Positions 17,068 to 25,895 are shown, counted from the first letter of the stretch. The stretch: 42,258 nt of DNA from Desulfamplus magnetovallimortis (GCF_900170035.1 NZ_LT828547.1:1-42258); one strand, 5' to 3'. Numbers and translations are program-made. The notes: generated by a model not told the origin, from the sequence alone.

Positions 17068-17465
17068 TGACAACCACAATCCAGTCAAAAATAAAATCAT
17101 GGATAACCTCCGGTGTCAAAACCGGTATGGAATCCAATGGAGACACCCTTAAGGATACACCATCAGGTTCAATCTCCATTGCCTTTGCCGAGGAGCTTAG
17201 TAAATGCGGTGATGATACAGTACTTGAGTGCTTTAACTGCGGCACCTGCTCGGCAATATGCCCCCTTGTGGGGGAGAGTTTTCCCAGAAAAATGATCCGC
17301 TATGTGCAGATCGGAGCAAAGGATCGCATTCTTGATAATGCCGAAGAGCTGTGGCGCTGTCTTCACTGTGGTCTCTGCACCCGCACATGCCCAAGGGAAG
17401 CAGATCCTGGAGAGGTTATCCTTGCTCTGAAACGGTTCGTTCTTTCCGGATGGAGGAGGTCATAA
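17067..17465 (+). CDS. hdrC: HdrC-like iron-sulfur protein
   Basis: A 132-residue protein with two [4Fe-4S] binding motifs, CFNCGTCSAICP and CLHCGLCTRTCP, separated by the helical linker typical of HdrC (FPRKMIRYVQIGAKDRIL). HdrC passes electrons from HdrA to HdrB. It overlaps the preceding stop by one base and ends two bases before the hdrB-like start, with that gene's GGAGGAGG ribosome site lying inside its last codons. The leader of about 45 residues is Ser/Thr-rich and longer than usual. Confidence 0.9.
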   Translation: MTTTIQSKIKSWITSGVKTGMESNGDTLKDTPSGSISIAFAEELSKCGDDTVLECFNCGTCSAICPLVGESFPRKMIRYVQIGAKDRILDNAEELWRCLHCGLCTRTCPREADPGEVILALKRFVLSGWRRS

Positions 17466-17467
17466 TC

Positions 17468-18394
17468 ATGTTCAATCCAAGAGATATCATTGAAGTCCTT
17501 GCCAATAACGTTAAACAGACCCGAAGCCCATTTGGTATTCCAAAATTTCTGGTCAACAAGTGGTGGCAGAAGGCAGATCTTCAAACATCCGGTGAGTACA
17601 TGCTCTTTACAGGGCTTATGTACCAGTTCACACCTTTCATAGATCGCTCCACCCACTATCTTGAGATGTTTGAAGATACTCCATGGGCAGATTATCTTAA
17701 ATACGCAAGGTATGTACCAGGTTATCTGTCCGGCCTTGGACTTGCTGTCATAACACCCTTCAGCGAAAAGAGAAAAGCAGGCCAGGCACTTGTTGACATT
17801 GCAACACTTCTTAAAAAATCAAAGGTCGATTTTGGATATGATCCTTCCATTGACAACTACTCAGGAATTCTGCTTTACGACATGGGTGATCAGGAAGGGT
17901 TTGTACGACATGCAAAGTTTGTTGCAAAAAAACTAAAACAAAAAGGGATAAAAAAGATCATAACAGTTGATCCCCATACCACATATGCTCTTAAGGTGTT
18001 GTTTCCAAAATATGCTGGCGCACATTTTGAGGTCAAACCCTGGTTTGAGATGATGAGACTTTCATCAGGAAAGTGCAACATGACGGTGACCATCCACGAT
18101 CCATGCTTTTATGGCAGATACCTTAATGTATCAGATGCTCCCAGAAAAGTGCTTTCAGGCCTTGGAATCCAGTCATCAAAAATCAGAAACTCCGGAGAAT
18201 TTACAAGCTGCTGCGGCGGACCTGCTGAATCAATTTCTCCGGCCCTTTCAAAAACCATAATGGAAAAGAGAGTTGAAGAGCTTAAAGAACCTGGTAACCC
18301 CATTGTGGCTCTCTGCCCCATATGTCTTGGCAACCTTAAAAAATCAGGTGCCAATGTTGAGGATTTTTCTGCACTTGTTGCAAGGCATGCATAA
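17468..18394 (+). CDS. HdrB/HdrD-like protein with one CCG domain
   Basis: A 308-residue protein. The C-terminal half has one complete cysteine-rich CCG module: HDPCFYGRYL, FTSCCGGPAES and LCPICLGNL. These modules bind a non-cubane [4Fe-4S] cluster that handles a disulfide in HdrB. The N-terminal half lacks the first module seen in classical HdrB and instead starts with a GlpC/HdrD-like region (PFGIPKFLVNKWW, then GEYMLFTGLMYQFTPF). The substrate could be a protein-bound or low-molecular disulfide or persulfide. Start at ATG 17468, set by GGAGGAGG. It follows hdrC by two bases. Confidence 0.8.
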   Translation: MFNPRDIIEVLANNVKQTRSPFGIPKFLVNKWWQKADLQTSGEYMLFTGLMYQFTPFIDRSTHYLEMFEDTPWADYLKYARYVPGYLSGLGLAVITPFSEKRKAGQALVDIATLLKKSKVDFGYDPSIDNYSGILLYDMGDQEGFVRHAKFVAKKLKQKGIKKIITVDPHTTYALKVLFPKYAGAHFEVKPWFEMMRLSSGKCNMTVTIHDPCFYGRYLNVSDAPRKVLSGLGIQSSKIRNSGEFTSCCGGPAESISPALSKTIMEKRVEELKEPGNPIVALCPICLGNLKKSGANVEDFSALVARHA

Positions 18395-18514
18395 CCCCTT
18401 AAAATGAATATTTTTTTTGAAACCAGCAAACTGTTTTTTTTACAAAAATATTTTTTAAACCCCAAAGTCGGTTGATTTTACACCAAGACAATAACATCAC
18501 AAGGAGAATTTATC

Positions 18515-18889
18515 ATGGAAGAAAAACAGGAAAAAATTGTATATTTCTGCACATCTGGCGCTGACAATGCTGAAAAAGCATCCATCTGCTTTGCAATGGC
18601 CAATGCAGGCATGGCCCTTGACATGGATGTAAAGGTTGCTCTCCAGGGCAAGGCTGTGCAGCTTGCCCAAAAAGGCTTTACTGATCATGTACCAGCCACA
18701 GGCGGATTTCCTGCACTGAAAAAACTCATCTCTGATTACATTGCCCAGGGCGGTGAAATCCATGTTTGCAAACCATGCATGGAGGAGCGAAATATTGCAG
18801 ACTCAGATCTCATTGAAGGGGCACAGGTAACAGCCGGCGGTACCCTAAATATCATGGCTGCTGCCTCTGATGCCCAGATGGTTTATTAA
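18515..18889 (+). CDS. DsrE-family sulfurtransferase-like protein
   Basis: A 124-residue DsrE/DsrF-like protein. The N-terminus is IVYFCTSGADNAEKASICFA, with strand DVKVALQGKAVQL, and the likely active Cys lies in VCKPCMEERN near residue 85. The C-terminus is GTLNIMAAASDAQMVY. Family members carry sulfur as Cys persulfide and exchange it with TusA. AAGGAG precedes the ATG. It is last in the tusA-to-hdrB series, 120 bases after hdrB, with an AT-rich gap that may hold its own promoter. It is neither fused nor truncated. Which DsrE subgroup it belongs to I cannot tell. Confidence 0.8.
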   Translation: MEEKQEKIVYFCTSGADNAEKASICFAMANAGMALDMDVKVALQGKAVQLAQKGFTDHVPATGGFPALKKLISDYIAQGGEIHVCKPCMEERNIADSDLIEGAQVTAGGTLNIMAAASDAQMVY

Positions 18890-18985
18890 ACCTTCATGGG
18901 CAATTTAATGCTACCCATGTCCATGAGAAGCTACCCCCGTCCATGAGAAAATACCCATCATCATTTTCATAATCGGAGGTGGTAA

Positions 18986-19011
18986 TAGAGACAAGGCATG
19001 CCTTGTCTCTA
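18986..19011. repeat. 26-bp perfect palindrome, copy 2
   Basis: Identical to 11535-11560 over 26 bases, with flanks partly shared. It lies about 95 bases after the dsrE-like stop, so it may help end the operon transcript. Confidence 0.9.
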
Positions 19012-19071
19012 CTGCCATGACAGCATACATCCACTGCCATAACGGTTTAAATAATCTGCCTATTTAGCTTA

Positions 19072-19117
19072 CCCCGTTACTCTAAATCTCCATCTTATGG
19101 ATAAGAGAGTAACGGGG
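19072..19117. terminator. Strong hairpin downstream of the dsrE-like gene
   Basis: CCCCGTTACTCT (19072-19083) pairs perfectly with AGAGTAACGGGG (19106-19117) around a 22-base loop. There is no following T-run, so it could be a Rho-dependent or processing hairpin rather than a classic terminator. Confidence 0.4.
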
Positions 19118-19154
19118 AAGTTATCCAACTAAAGGGGGCATCTTTCATTTGTCG

Positions 19155-19260
19155 GTTTACACTTTTTTTGAACCATGATTTTCATGATTAAGGGATTACC
19201 TTGATTTTTAATCGTGTTAATCCTTAAATCATGGTTCAGAATTTTTCGAAAAGTGTAAAC
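19155..19260. repeat. 106-bp inverted-repeat (MITE-like) element
   Basis: The outer ends GTTTACACTTTT and AAAAGTGTAAAC match. Next inward, GAACCATGATTT pairs with AAATCATGGTTC, and the core also has GATTAAGG/CCTTAAATC-type symmetry. It lies just upstream of the Cys/His protein gene at 19323. No coding capacity. Confidence 0.65.
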
Positions 19261-19322
19261 TAATTTTGAGTTGCTATGAAGGATGTCTTAAAGGGTACAA
19301 AATTTTAAGAGAGGTAACCAAA

Positions 19323-20033
19323 ATGGAATTATCTGTTGCAAAAAATCCCCCCAAAAGAGTCACAGACCTGATCCATCTGAAACAACAGGGTATGGATCTA
19401 TCCATATCCCTCTCTTTTGAAGTGGTACCTGTGGATTTTGCCCATGAAAATGCCGCTTTCCAGGCATATATTTTCCTTTGCAGGTACAGCGGTACAGTTA
19501 ACGGCAATGAATTCATGTTCAGAAAATGCTATGCAAAGGGGTGTCAGCATAATCTCTGCCCACATGTAGCCCAGGCCGTAATGATTGCCAACCGCTATCT
19601 TCAACGTGACTACAAAAAGATGAAAGATGCAGGTATTGCAATTGAAGAGAAATTTTTCAGCCTTGAAGAGATGATTGTAAAATTTAAGGATGATTCTGAA
19701 GAGGCGTCTCACACAAAAGATGGTGTTCTCACAATCCATGATTATATCAATATCGCAAAAGAGGGTAATAAGGTTGAAGTTAAGGTCAATCTTGATGCAA
19801 TTCCGGCTGTTGAACATTTTGCAAACAAAAAAAATAAACAGACATTTCTGATGGGCAACTTTGCAATTTCAACGCTTGGAAGCAATGGTGAATTTCAGAG
19901 ATGCCTTGCCTGCTATCAGACAGATCAGGAAGAACTAAAGCCTGATGCTGTTTCCACGGCAAATGAAAGGCTTAAAAATCTGTATAGTGAATTTGGAGAG
20001 GCTGGGATTGCCTGCCAGCCTCAATTTTTTTAA
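19323..20033 (+). CDS. Unrecognised protein with a SWIM-like Cys/His cluster
   Basis: A 236-residue protein that I do not recognise. AGAGGT precedes the ATG at 19323; an earlier in-frame ATG at 19266 lacks support and adds a poorly matching leader. The striking part is CYAKGCQHNLCPHVAQAVMI: the C-x4-C-x4-C-x-H spacing, with CPHVAQAV resembling the second half of a SWIM zinc finger. A later pair, CLACYQ, lies near residue 197. There are no membrane segments or signal peptide. It lies downstream of the hdr set but is separated by 430 bases of palindromes, so a functional link is unproven. Confidence 0.6.
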   Translation: MELSVAKNPPKRVTDLIHLKQQGMDLSISLSFEVVPVDFAHENAAFQAYIFLCRYSGTVNGNEFMFRKCYAKGCQHNLCPHVAQAVMIANRYLQRDYKKMKDAGIAIEEKFFSLEEMIVKFKDDSEEASHTKDGVLTIHDYINIAKEGNKVEVKVNLDAIPAVEHFANKKNKQTFLMGNFAISTLGSNGEFQRCLACYQTDQEELKPDAVSTANERLKNLYSEFGEAGIACQPQFF

Positions 20034-20450
20034 TAATCTGCTTTTGTTAATTTTTAAAAATCGTCATCTAATTTTTTTTGGGTATACTTAGTTTCTTGTT
20101 TTGCACTTTTAAAAGAGATATCCCCATGTTCCGATACTTTTGCCCCCAAAATATAAACTGCTTTGGAGCAAATTTAAAAGAGAGCGATTTTTGTGAAGTT
20201 ATTGCATTTGTCTGAATCAGGATAACCAGGATGGATAGGATGCTCAGGATAGATAATCCTGCCTTATCTTGTTAATCTTGGGAATCCTGATTCAGACAAT
20301 GTTGACAATGCTTACAAGATCATAGGTTTCGACTTTGAGGACATATAAAGACTTTAATTCTCCATTGTTAAAAATAAGTCTGACATGGCCTTTGCAAAAA
20401 ATCAATAAAAAACAAATCCAACAAACTATACATGATAAACTAATCAAGGA
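20034..20450. other. Convergent intergenic stretch with repeat A
   Basis: No gene. It lies between the convergent stops of the Cys/His protein and the AAA ATPase. Its main content is repeat A copy 4 at 20204-20341; the remainder is AT-rich and featureless. Confidence 0.6.
20204..20341. repeat. Dispersed repeat family A, copy 4 (inverted)
   Basis: About 140 bp in the same orientation as copy 3 (12732-12910), from GAAGTTATTGCATTTGTCTG to ATAGGTTTCGACTTTGAGG. It lacks the outermost part seen in copy 3. Confidence 0.85.
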
Positions 20451-21572
20451 TTATATCTTGAGTGACTTGAGATAATCTATCCCCCTTCTTATCTCAATGC
20501 CCTGTTTTTTATGTTCTCTTTTAAGATACATGACAAGTTGAACAGCAGGAATGGCGTATCTTTGATGAAAGTAGATAATGTTTTTTGATGGATTGCTGTC
20601 CGAAAGTTTCACTTCAATCATTGTTTCCGGAATATTCTCCCTGACCAGGCAGAAATCTACCTCTTTTCCATCTTTTGTCCTCAAATAATTCAAAGAAGAG
20701 GGTATGCCATACCAGTCTTCCATAATATACTGATGTTTAAGCAGACATAGGGCAACCATGTTCTCAAACTTTGCCCCCTCATCTCCCCTTACCATACCGG
20801 TATCAAAAAAATAAATTTTAGGTTCTTTCAAAATTGACCGTGCAATATTTCTGGAAAACGGGGATACCCTAAACACTATGAAGAGAGATTCAAGGATGCC
20901 TATATATTTCTTTACAGTATTGGGAGAAATCTGAACATCCTCGGAAATAGATCTGTATGACACAGGAGAACCTGTTCTGGTTCTCAATAGCTCCAGAACA
21001 AGATTCAGGGCCCTAAAGTCATGGATTTTGTCAAAATCAAGTACATCGGTACGAATCAGACCGTCTATATACTGAAGGCGCCAGCGATCCGCATCAACTG
21101 CCTGTTCTGTCAGAAATGGTTCAGGGAAACCACCACGAATCAGTAACTTTGTCAAGTCTGGTTGTTCCCCTGTATGAAACAGTTCAGCAGGAGAAAATGG
21201 GAGAAGACGATGCCTGAAAAATCGTCCGGCCAGCGAATCACCCTGATACCTGAAGGCCTCAAGTCTTGCACTGCCTGTCACCAGAATCTTCATGTGATCA
21301 GGTTTCGTGTCATAAACGCCTTTGAGATAATTTTTCCAGCCGCTCATTTTATGAAGTTCATCCAGAATCAGCAGTCTTGTTTTGTCAAGCCATCCCTCTT
21401 CCTGTATAATCTGCCTGTCACCTGAATGGTCATAGTTAAGATAAAGCGTTTCTGCAAATGACTTTCCCACCTCTTTTGCAAGCCAGGTTTTACCGACCTG
21501 CCTTGGACCGGTAATGAATACCATCTTTTTTTCAAGATCCTGCATGATCCTGTTTTTTTGGTGTCTATCCAT
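20451..21572 (-). CDS. AAA_14/DUF4143 ATPase
   Basis: A 373-residue protein of the widespread AAA_14 plus DUF4143 family. Walker A GPRQVGKTWLA near residue 22; Walker B RLLILDELHKM near 68; sensor region KILVTGSARLEAF; a winged-helix part (SISEDVQISPNTVKKYIGIL); and a C-terminal nuclease-like end (KDGKEVDFCLV, then MIEVKLSDS) with D/E-x-K spacing. The cellular role of the family is poorly known and members are often mobile or defence-associated. GGAGG precedes the ATG. It is a single gene flanked by repeats on both sides. Confidence 0.8.
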   Translation of the reverse strand: MDRHQKNRIMQDLEKKMVFITGPRQVGKTWLAKEVGKSFAETLYLNYDHSGDRQIIQEEGWLDKTRLLILDELHKMSGWKNYLKGVYDTKPDHMKILVTGSARLEAFRYQGDSLAGRFFRHRLLPFSPAELFHTGEQPDLTKLLIRGGFPEPFLTEQAVDADRWRLQYIDGLIRTDVLDFDKIHDFRALNLVLELLRTRTGSPVSYRSISEDVQISPNTVKKYIGILESLFIVFRVSPFSRNIARSILKEPKIYFFDTGMVRGDEGAKFENMVALCLLKHQYIMEDWYGIPSSLNYLRTKDGKEVDFCLVRENIPETMIEVKLSDSNPSKNIIYFHQRYAIPAVQLVMYLKREHKKQGIEIRRGIDYLKSLKI

Positions 21573-21600
21573 AAAGGAAATCCTCCAAATTCCGAATAAC

Positions 21601-21760
21601 GTACATGGCGGATGTCCGCCACAATCGAAGAAATGAAAGTCGTTTTAAAAACAGCTATTTATTGAGACTTTCATATAAACGTAGATGGCGGATTACCGCC
21701 ACAATCGAAGGGATGAAAGTCTTTATATGTCAGCGCGTTACGTAAACTTTTTAATAAAAA
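21601..21760. repeat. Repeat family B variant, two tandem units of about 80 bp
   Basis: The units begin at 21601 and 21681. Each has a GGCGGAT-N-CCGCC hairpin, CACAATCGAAG, then ATGAAAGTC. The second unit continues TTTATATGTCAGCGCGTTACG, which links it to the units at 26242 and 42054. Confidence 0.7.
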
Positions 21761-21776
21761 AATCTCAACGGAGATT

Positions 21777-21860
21777 ATCCTAACTTGGACAAGCCAGAGC
21801 CAAAGAGGTTTTCTGATTCTCTTGCCCAAATAATACGAAAACCAGAAATAAGAATTTAAC
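21777..21860. repeat. Dispersed repeat family D, copy 2
   Basis: Matches 11408-11490 in the same orientation; the shared core is CCAAAGAGGTTTTC followed by GATTCTCTTGCC. Confidence 0.7.
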
Positions 21861-22134
21861 TATTGTGCATTGGTTTGCATAAAAGTCAAGACTATTGTGC
21901 AAATCAATGCGCAATGGTCAAAAAAATCAGTGGTAAGATTGCTTTAGAATGCACATAACCATACACTTTTCACTTGAAGAGAACCATTTTTAACTGTACA
22001 CTTTATCCTGAAATTTGTCAGGAGAGTCGTTCCCTTATCAGATCAAGTTAATCAGATCAAAGTATCACCTCGCCCCCAGCCACATTTTACAGACTTGAGA
22101 GGGGGAGTTTGAAACAGCATGAGACTTTTATTTT

Positions 22135-25100
22135 ATGGATATTATTCCCCAAAATACTAATAGAGAATACCTTTCTGAGCTATACACAAACCTTATAACT
22201 CTTGCTGCCATCCTCTTTGCTCTTTATATGGTCAGCAGATTTAACTTCCTGCTTTTTCATGGCATTGCAGAAATATTTTCCATCACCGTTGCCTGGGGTG
22301 TTTTTCTGCTTGTATGGAATGCACGAAAATTCGCAATGGATAACAGCTTTACCTTTCTTGGTGTCGCCTATCTATTTGTGGGTTTCATTGATCTTCTTCA
22401 CACCCTATCATACAAGGGTATGGGAGTTTTTGCCTTAGAAAGTTCTGCCAATATTGCCACTCAACTATGGATTTCAGCGCGATATATGGAAGCCATCTCA
22501 CTTTTAATATTTCCCATGCTGATCAAAAAAAAGGTTACATCCATAAATTTTATTCTCTTCATATACAGCGCAGTCACAAGTATTGTCATCATTTCCATTT
22601 TCATGCTTCCGCTTTTTCCCGTATGCTACATTGAGGGCACAGGCCTTACCTTTTTTAAAAAAGGCAGTGAATATTCCATCTGCGTTATTCTTGCATTTGC
22701 AGCACTCCTTATGTTTTTTAAACGCAACCTCATGGAGGCCAGGGTATATAAACTGATAATAATATCCATTGGAATCACAATATGTGCCGAGCTATGCTTC
22801 ACTTTTTATGTGAGTGTCTATGGGTTATCGAATCTTATGGGGCATTTTTTCAAAATTATTTCTTTTTATATAATTTTTATTGCAATTATTAAATCAGGTT
22901 TTAAAGAGCCATATTCGCTTATATTCCATGGATTGCTGGAAGAAAAAAAATCCCTTGAACAAAATATAATTGTACCCCAGAAACGTTCACTTTTGATCAT
23001 GGAATCAAGGCTGCGTATAAACCAGTTCTCTTTTAACTGCACTGTGGAAGAACTTCTTCAGAAAGTACTGGATGAGGTGGAGATGCTGACTGAATCCAGA
23101 ATCGGCTTTATCCATTTTGTGGATTGGGATAAAAATAGTATATCTCTTCAGATGTGGTCTTCTGCCACACTAAGCAATGCATGCAATATTCCAGATTCTC
23201 TATCCCACTATCCAATTGACAGGGCAGGTATCTGGGCTGACTCACTTCGCACCGGAAAACCCGTAATTCACAATGATTACGAAAAGGCAGAAGGGAAAAA
23301 AGGATTACCCCCCGGCCATATAAGCATTCTAAGGGAACTGACTGTGCCTGTATTCAGAGGAGACTGCATTGTGGCGATCCTTGGAGTTGGCAACAAACCA
23401 AGCCCTTACACCCAAGAGGATATTGAGACTGTCACCAGCATTGCTTCCATGGGATGGGATATAATTGAACGCAAAAAAGCAGAAGATGCACTGGAAAAAT
23501 CCCAAAAAATGCTTGAGAGCATTATTGAAAATTCACCTGCACTGATTTCCATCTATGACAACAACGGGAGATATCAGCTTGCCAACCAAAGCCTCGCTGA
23601 TGTAATTGGAATACCTCCTGAAAAGATAATTGATCACTCATTTAATGACCTTCTGCCACAAGAAATATCTGAGCAATTCATGCTAAGAATCAATGAGATC
23701 TTCAAAACCGGCAAATCAAGTCAATTCAAGGATAACATCTTTTTAAATGCAAACTCCAAAGATTACATCACAACCCTTTTCCCTGTTCAGGAAGAAAATG
23801 GAAATATAAAATCTGCCGGTGCAATATCCATTGACGTCACAGAAAACATACTCATACAGGAAGAGATACTCCGCCTTAAATCAGCCATTGACCAAGTTCA
23901 GGAAGGTATAATTATAACAGATTCAAATGGTATAATTACCTTTGTAAATCCAGGTTTTGAGAAGATCACCGGATACTCACAAAAAGAGTCCATGGGCAAA
24001 AATCCCCGTTTTCTCAAAAGCGGTAAGCAGGATTCAGGATTTTACAGAAAAATGTGGGAGACCCTTAAAGCTGGCAGAACATGGTCAGGCAGAATAGTGA
24101 ATCGCCACAAAAATGGTGCCCTATTTACTGAGGATACAACCATCTCACCGGTACTTGATGAAAATGGTAAGATACTCAATTTCATTGCCATCAAAAAAGA
24201 TATAACCGAAGAGCTTGATGTGCAAAGACGCCTTGAACAAGCCCAAAAAATGGAAGCAATTGGAACCCTTGCAGGTGGGATTGCCCATGATTTCAATAAC
24301 ATGCTCTTTCCCATCATGGGGCATACAGAAATGCTCAAGGATGACCTTCCAAAGAACAGCCCCCTCCATCACTATGTAGATTCCATTATGGAGGCAGCCG
24401 GACGATCCAGTGAACTTGTAAAGCAGATTCTTGCCTTCAGCCGCCAGAGTGACGGAGAAGCAGAACCAACAATGCTGCAACCTGTAATAAAAGAGGTGCT
24501 GAAACTTCTCCGATCAACTTTCCCCAGCACCATCAGGATAAATCACAATATCAATGCAAATTGCTCCATGTGCCTTATAAATCCTGTAAAATTCCACCAG
24601 GTTCTTATGAACATTGCTACAAACTCCCTTCATGCAATGGAGTCCAAGGGAAAAGGAGAGCTTTTTGTCTCGTTGAATGAAGATTACATTGACAGGATAC
24701 AGTCTCAAAAAATGGACATGCCAGAGGGCACATATGCATGCTTGGAGATAACAGACACAGGCTGCGGAATTGACTCTTCCATTGCTTCAAAAATCTTTGA
24801 TCCCTACTTTACCACAAAGGCAGAAGGCAAGGGAACCGGAATGGGACTTGCCGTGATCCACGGCATTGTAAACAATGCAGGAGGACACGTCTGTTTCCAA
24901 AGCAATCCTGAAACCGGAACAACATTCAAGGTTTACCTTCCTTGCATAACGGAAGAGAAAAAGCCTATGACAGAAACAGGTAACAAGTATAATGAAAGCA
25001 TTAAAGGAGGTGATGAACATCTCCTTCTTGTGGATGATGAAGCGCCGGTTATTGAAATGATAAAACTTCTGCTAATGCGCCTGGGATACAGCATAAGCAG

Positions 25101-25398
25101 TTACTCATCAAGCATTGCTGCACTTGAAGCCTTCAGACAATCCCCTGAAAAGTTTGATCTGTTGATAACAGATCTTATAATGCCCGACATGACAGGTGAC
25201 AGACTGACATCTGCCATAAAGAAGATCAGAGCAGATATCCCTGTTATACTATGCACAGGTTTCAGTGATGAGCTGAACATGAATGAACTCAAATCAACGG
25301 GTGTGGACGAGATTATTCTTAAACCGGTTCTCAACAGGGATATTGCTGCTGCAATACGAAAATTATTAGACACTTCCCCAACTACCAAAGAGATTTGA
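22135..25398 (+). CDS. MASE3-GAF-PAS-PAS hybrid histidine kinase
   Basis: A 1087-residue membrane hybrid sensor kinase. The N-terminal ~260 residues have repeated hydrophobic helices and the MASE3-like text FLGVAYLFVGFIDLLHTLSY. A GAF domain follows (ESRIGFIHFVDWDKNSISLQ), then two PAS domains (ENSPALISIYDNNGRYQLAN and QEGIIITDSNGIITFVNPGF). HisKA has His718 in GGIAHDFNN, and the ATPase domain contains DTGCGID and GKGTGMGLAVIHGIV. A C-terminal receiver has Asp1013 in ITDLIMPD. All catalytic residues are present. The signal is unknown. The start lacks a strong ribosome site. A receiver gene 124 bases downstream is a likely partner. Confidence 0.85.
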   Translation: MDIIPQNTNREYLSELYTNLITLAAILFALYMVSRFNFLLFHGIAEIFSITVAWGVFLLVWNARKFAMDNSFTFLGVAYLFVGFIDLLHTLSYKGMGVFALESSANIATQLWISARYMEAISLLIFPMLIKKKVTSINFILFIYSAVTSIVIISIFMLPLFPVCYIEGTGLTFFKKGSEYSICVILAFAALLMFFKRNLMEARVYKLIIISIGITICAELCFTFYVSVYGLSNLMGHFFKIISFYIIFIAIIKSGFKEPYSLIFHGLLEEKKSLEQNIIVPQKRSLLIMESRLRINQFSFNCTVEELLQKVLDEVEMLTESRIGFIHFVDWDKNSISLQMWSSATLSNACNIPDSLSHYPIDRAGIWADSLRTGKPVIHNDYEKAEGKKGLPPGHISILRELTVPVFRGDCIVAILGVGNKPSPYTQEDIETVTSIASMGWDIIERKKAEDALEKSQKMLESIIENSPALISIYDNNGRYQLANQSLADVIGIPPEKIIDHSFNDLLPQEISEQFMLRINEIFKTGKSSQFKDNIFLNANSKDYITTLFPVQEENGNIKSAGAISIDVTENILIQEEILRLKSAIDQVQEGIIITDSNGIITFVNPGFEKITGYSQKESMGKNPRFLKSGKQDSGFYRKMWETLKAGRTWSGRIVNRHKNGALFTEDTTISPVLDENGKILNFIAIKKDITEELDVQRRLEQAQKMEAIGTLAGGIAHDFNNMLFPIMGHTEMLKDDLPKNSPLHHYVDSIMEAAGRSSELVKQILAFSRQSDGEAEPTMLQPVIKEVLKLLRSTFPSTIRINHNINANCSMCLINPVKFHQVLMNIATNSLHAMESKGKGELFVSLNEDYIDRIQSQKMDMPEGTYACLEITDTGCGIDSSIASKIFDPYFTTKAEGKGTGMGLAVIHGIVNNAGGHVCFQSNPETGTTFKVYLPCITEEKKPMTETGNKYNESIKGGDEHLLLVDDEAPVIEMIKLLLMRLGYSISSYSSSIAALEAFRQSPEKFDLLITDLIMPDMTGDRLTSAIKKIRADIPVILCTGFSDELNMNELKSTGVDEIILKPVLNRDIAAAIRKLLDTSPTTKEI

Positions 25399-25522
25399 AA
25401 GCAAATGCTAAATAGTTATTTGCAAAAAACAGTGAGTATGTTATGACCATATTATGCATAACACAGGATGTAGCCAGTTGTTAATAACCACCATAACTTG
25501 ATGGGCATAAAGTGAGGGAGAC

Positions 25523-25876
25523 ATGACAAAAAAAATTCTTGTTGTTGATGATGATCCTGCCATTGTAAAGTATCTTGTGAGCATTTTCAGTGATAATGGA
25601 TATGCAACATGCACCGCCAATGATGGTGCAGAAGCATTTGAAGTCCTGAAAAAAGAGACTCCGGATCTGATTACCCTGGATCTTGAAATGCCAAAAGAGT
25701 GGGGACCTAAATTTTTCAGGCGAATATCCAAGCAGGAAGAGTTCAAAGATATCCCTGTTATTGTTATAAGCGGCCTTGCAAGCCGCCATCTTTCCATAGG
25801 CAAGGCTGTCACATGGCTTGCCAAACCTTTTGATCCAGAAAAATTAATTGAAATTGTAAAAAATACAATAGGCTAA
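25523..25876 (+). CDS. Single-domain response regulator (CheY-like)
   Basis: A 117-residue receiver with no output domain. Acid pocket DDD in ILVVDDDPAIV, phosphoacceptor Asp in LITLDLEMPKEWG, conserved Ser in VIVISGLASRH and Lys in WLAKPFDPEKL. GAGGGAG precedes the ATG. It follows the hybrid kinase in the same direction and is likely a phosphorelay intermediate or protein-interaction output. The ~11-residue GLASRHLSIGKAVTW segment between the Ser and Lys is somewhat atypical. Confidence 0.85.
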   Translation: MTKKILVVDDDPAIVKYLVSIFSDNGYATCTANDGAEAFEVLKKETPDLITLDLEMPKEWGPKFFRRISKQEEFKDIPVIVISGLASRHLSIGKAVTWLAKPFDPEKLIEIVKNTIG

Positions 25877-25895
25877 CCCTCACGCTCCTGAGGGT
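25876..25895 (+). terminator. Short hairpin after the response regulator gene
   Basis: ACCCTCA and TGAGGGT form a 7-bp stem with a 6-base loop, starting at the stop codon. There is no T-run, so termination is uncertain. Confidence 0.35.

Larger units (their letters stand above)
18890..19322. other. Gene-free stretch rich in palindromes
   Basis: No credible gene. It contains a 20-bp tandem pair (GCTACCC-YGTCCATGAGAA, about 18911-18950), the 26-bp palindrome copy at 18986-19011, a hairpin with perfect 12-bp arms at 19072-19117 and a 106-bp inverted-repeat element at 19155-19260. Confidence 0.6.
21573..22134. other. Gene-free stretch with two repeat families
   Basis: No credible gene. It contains two units of an 80-bp tandem repeat (family B variant, from 21601), then repeat D copy 2 (21777-21860). 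The remainder is the leader of the histidine kinase at 22135. Confidence 0.6.

Noticed and set aside
12012-18889. Identity as the sHdr (hdrC1B1A-hyp-hdrC2B2-lbpA) sulfur-oxidation cluster
   Set aside because: No lipoate-binding protein gene, only one hdrC and one hdrB-like gene, and the HdrA is split in two genes.
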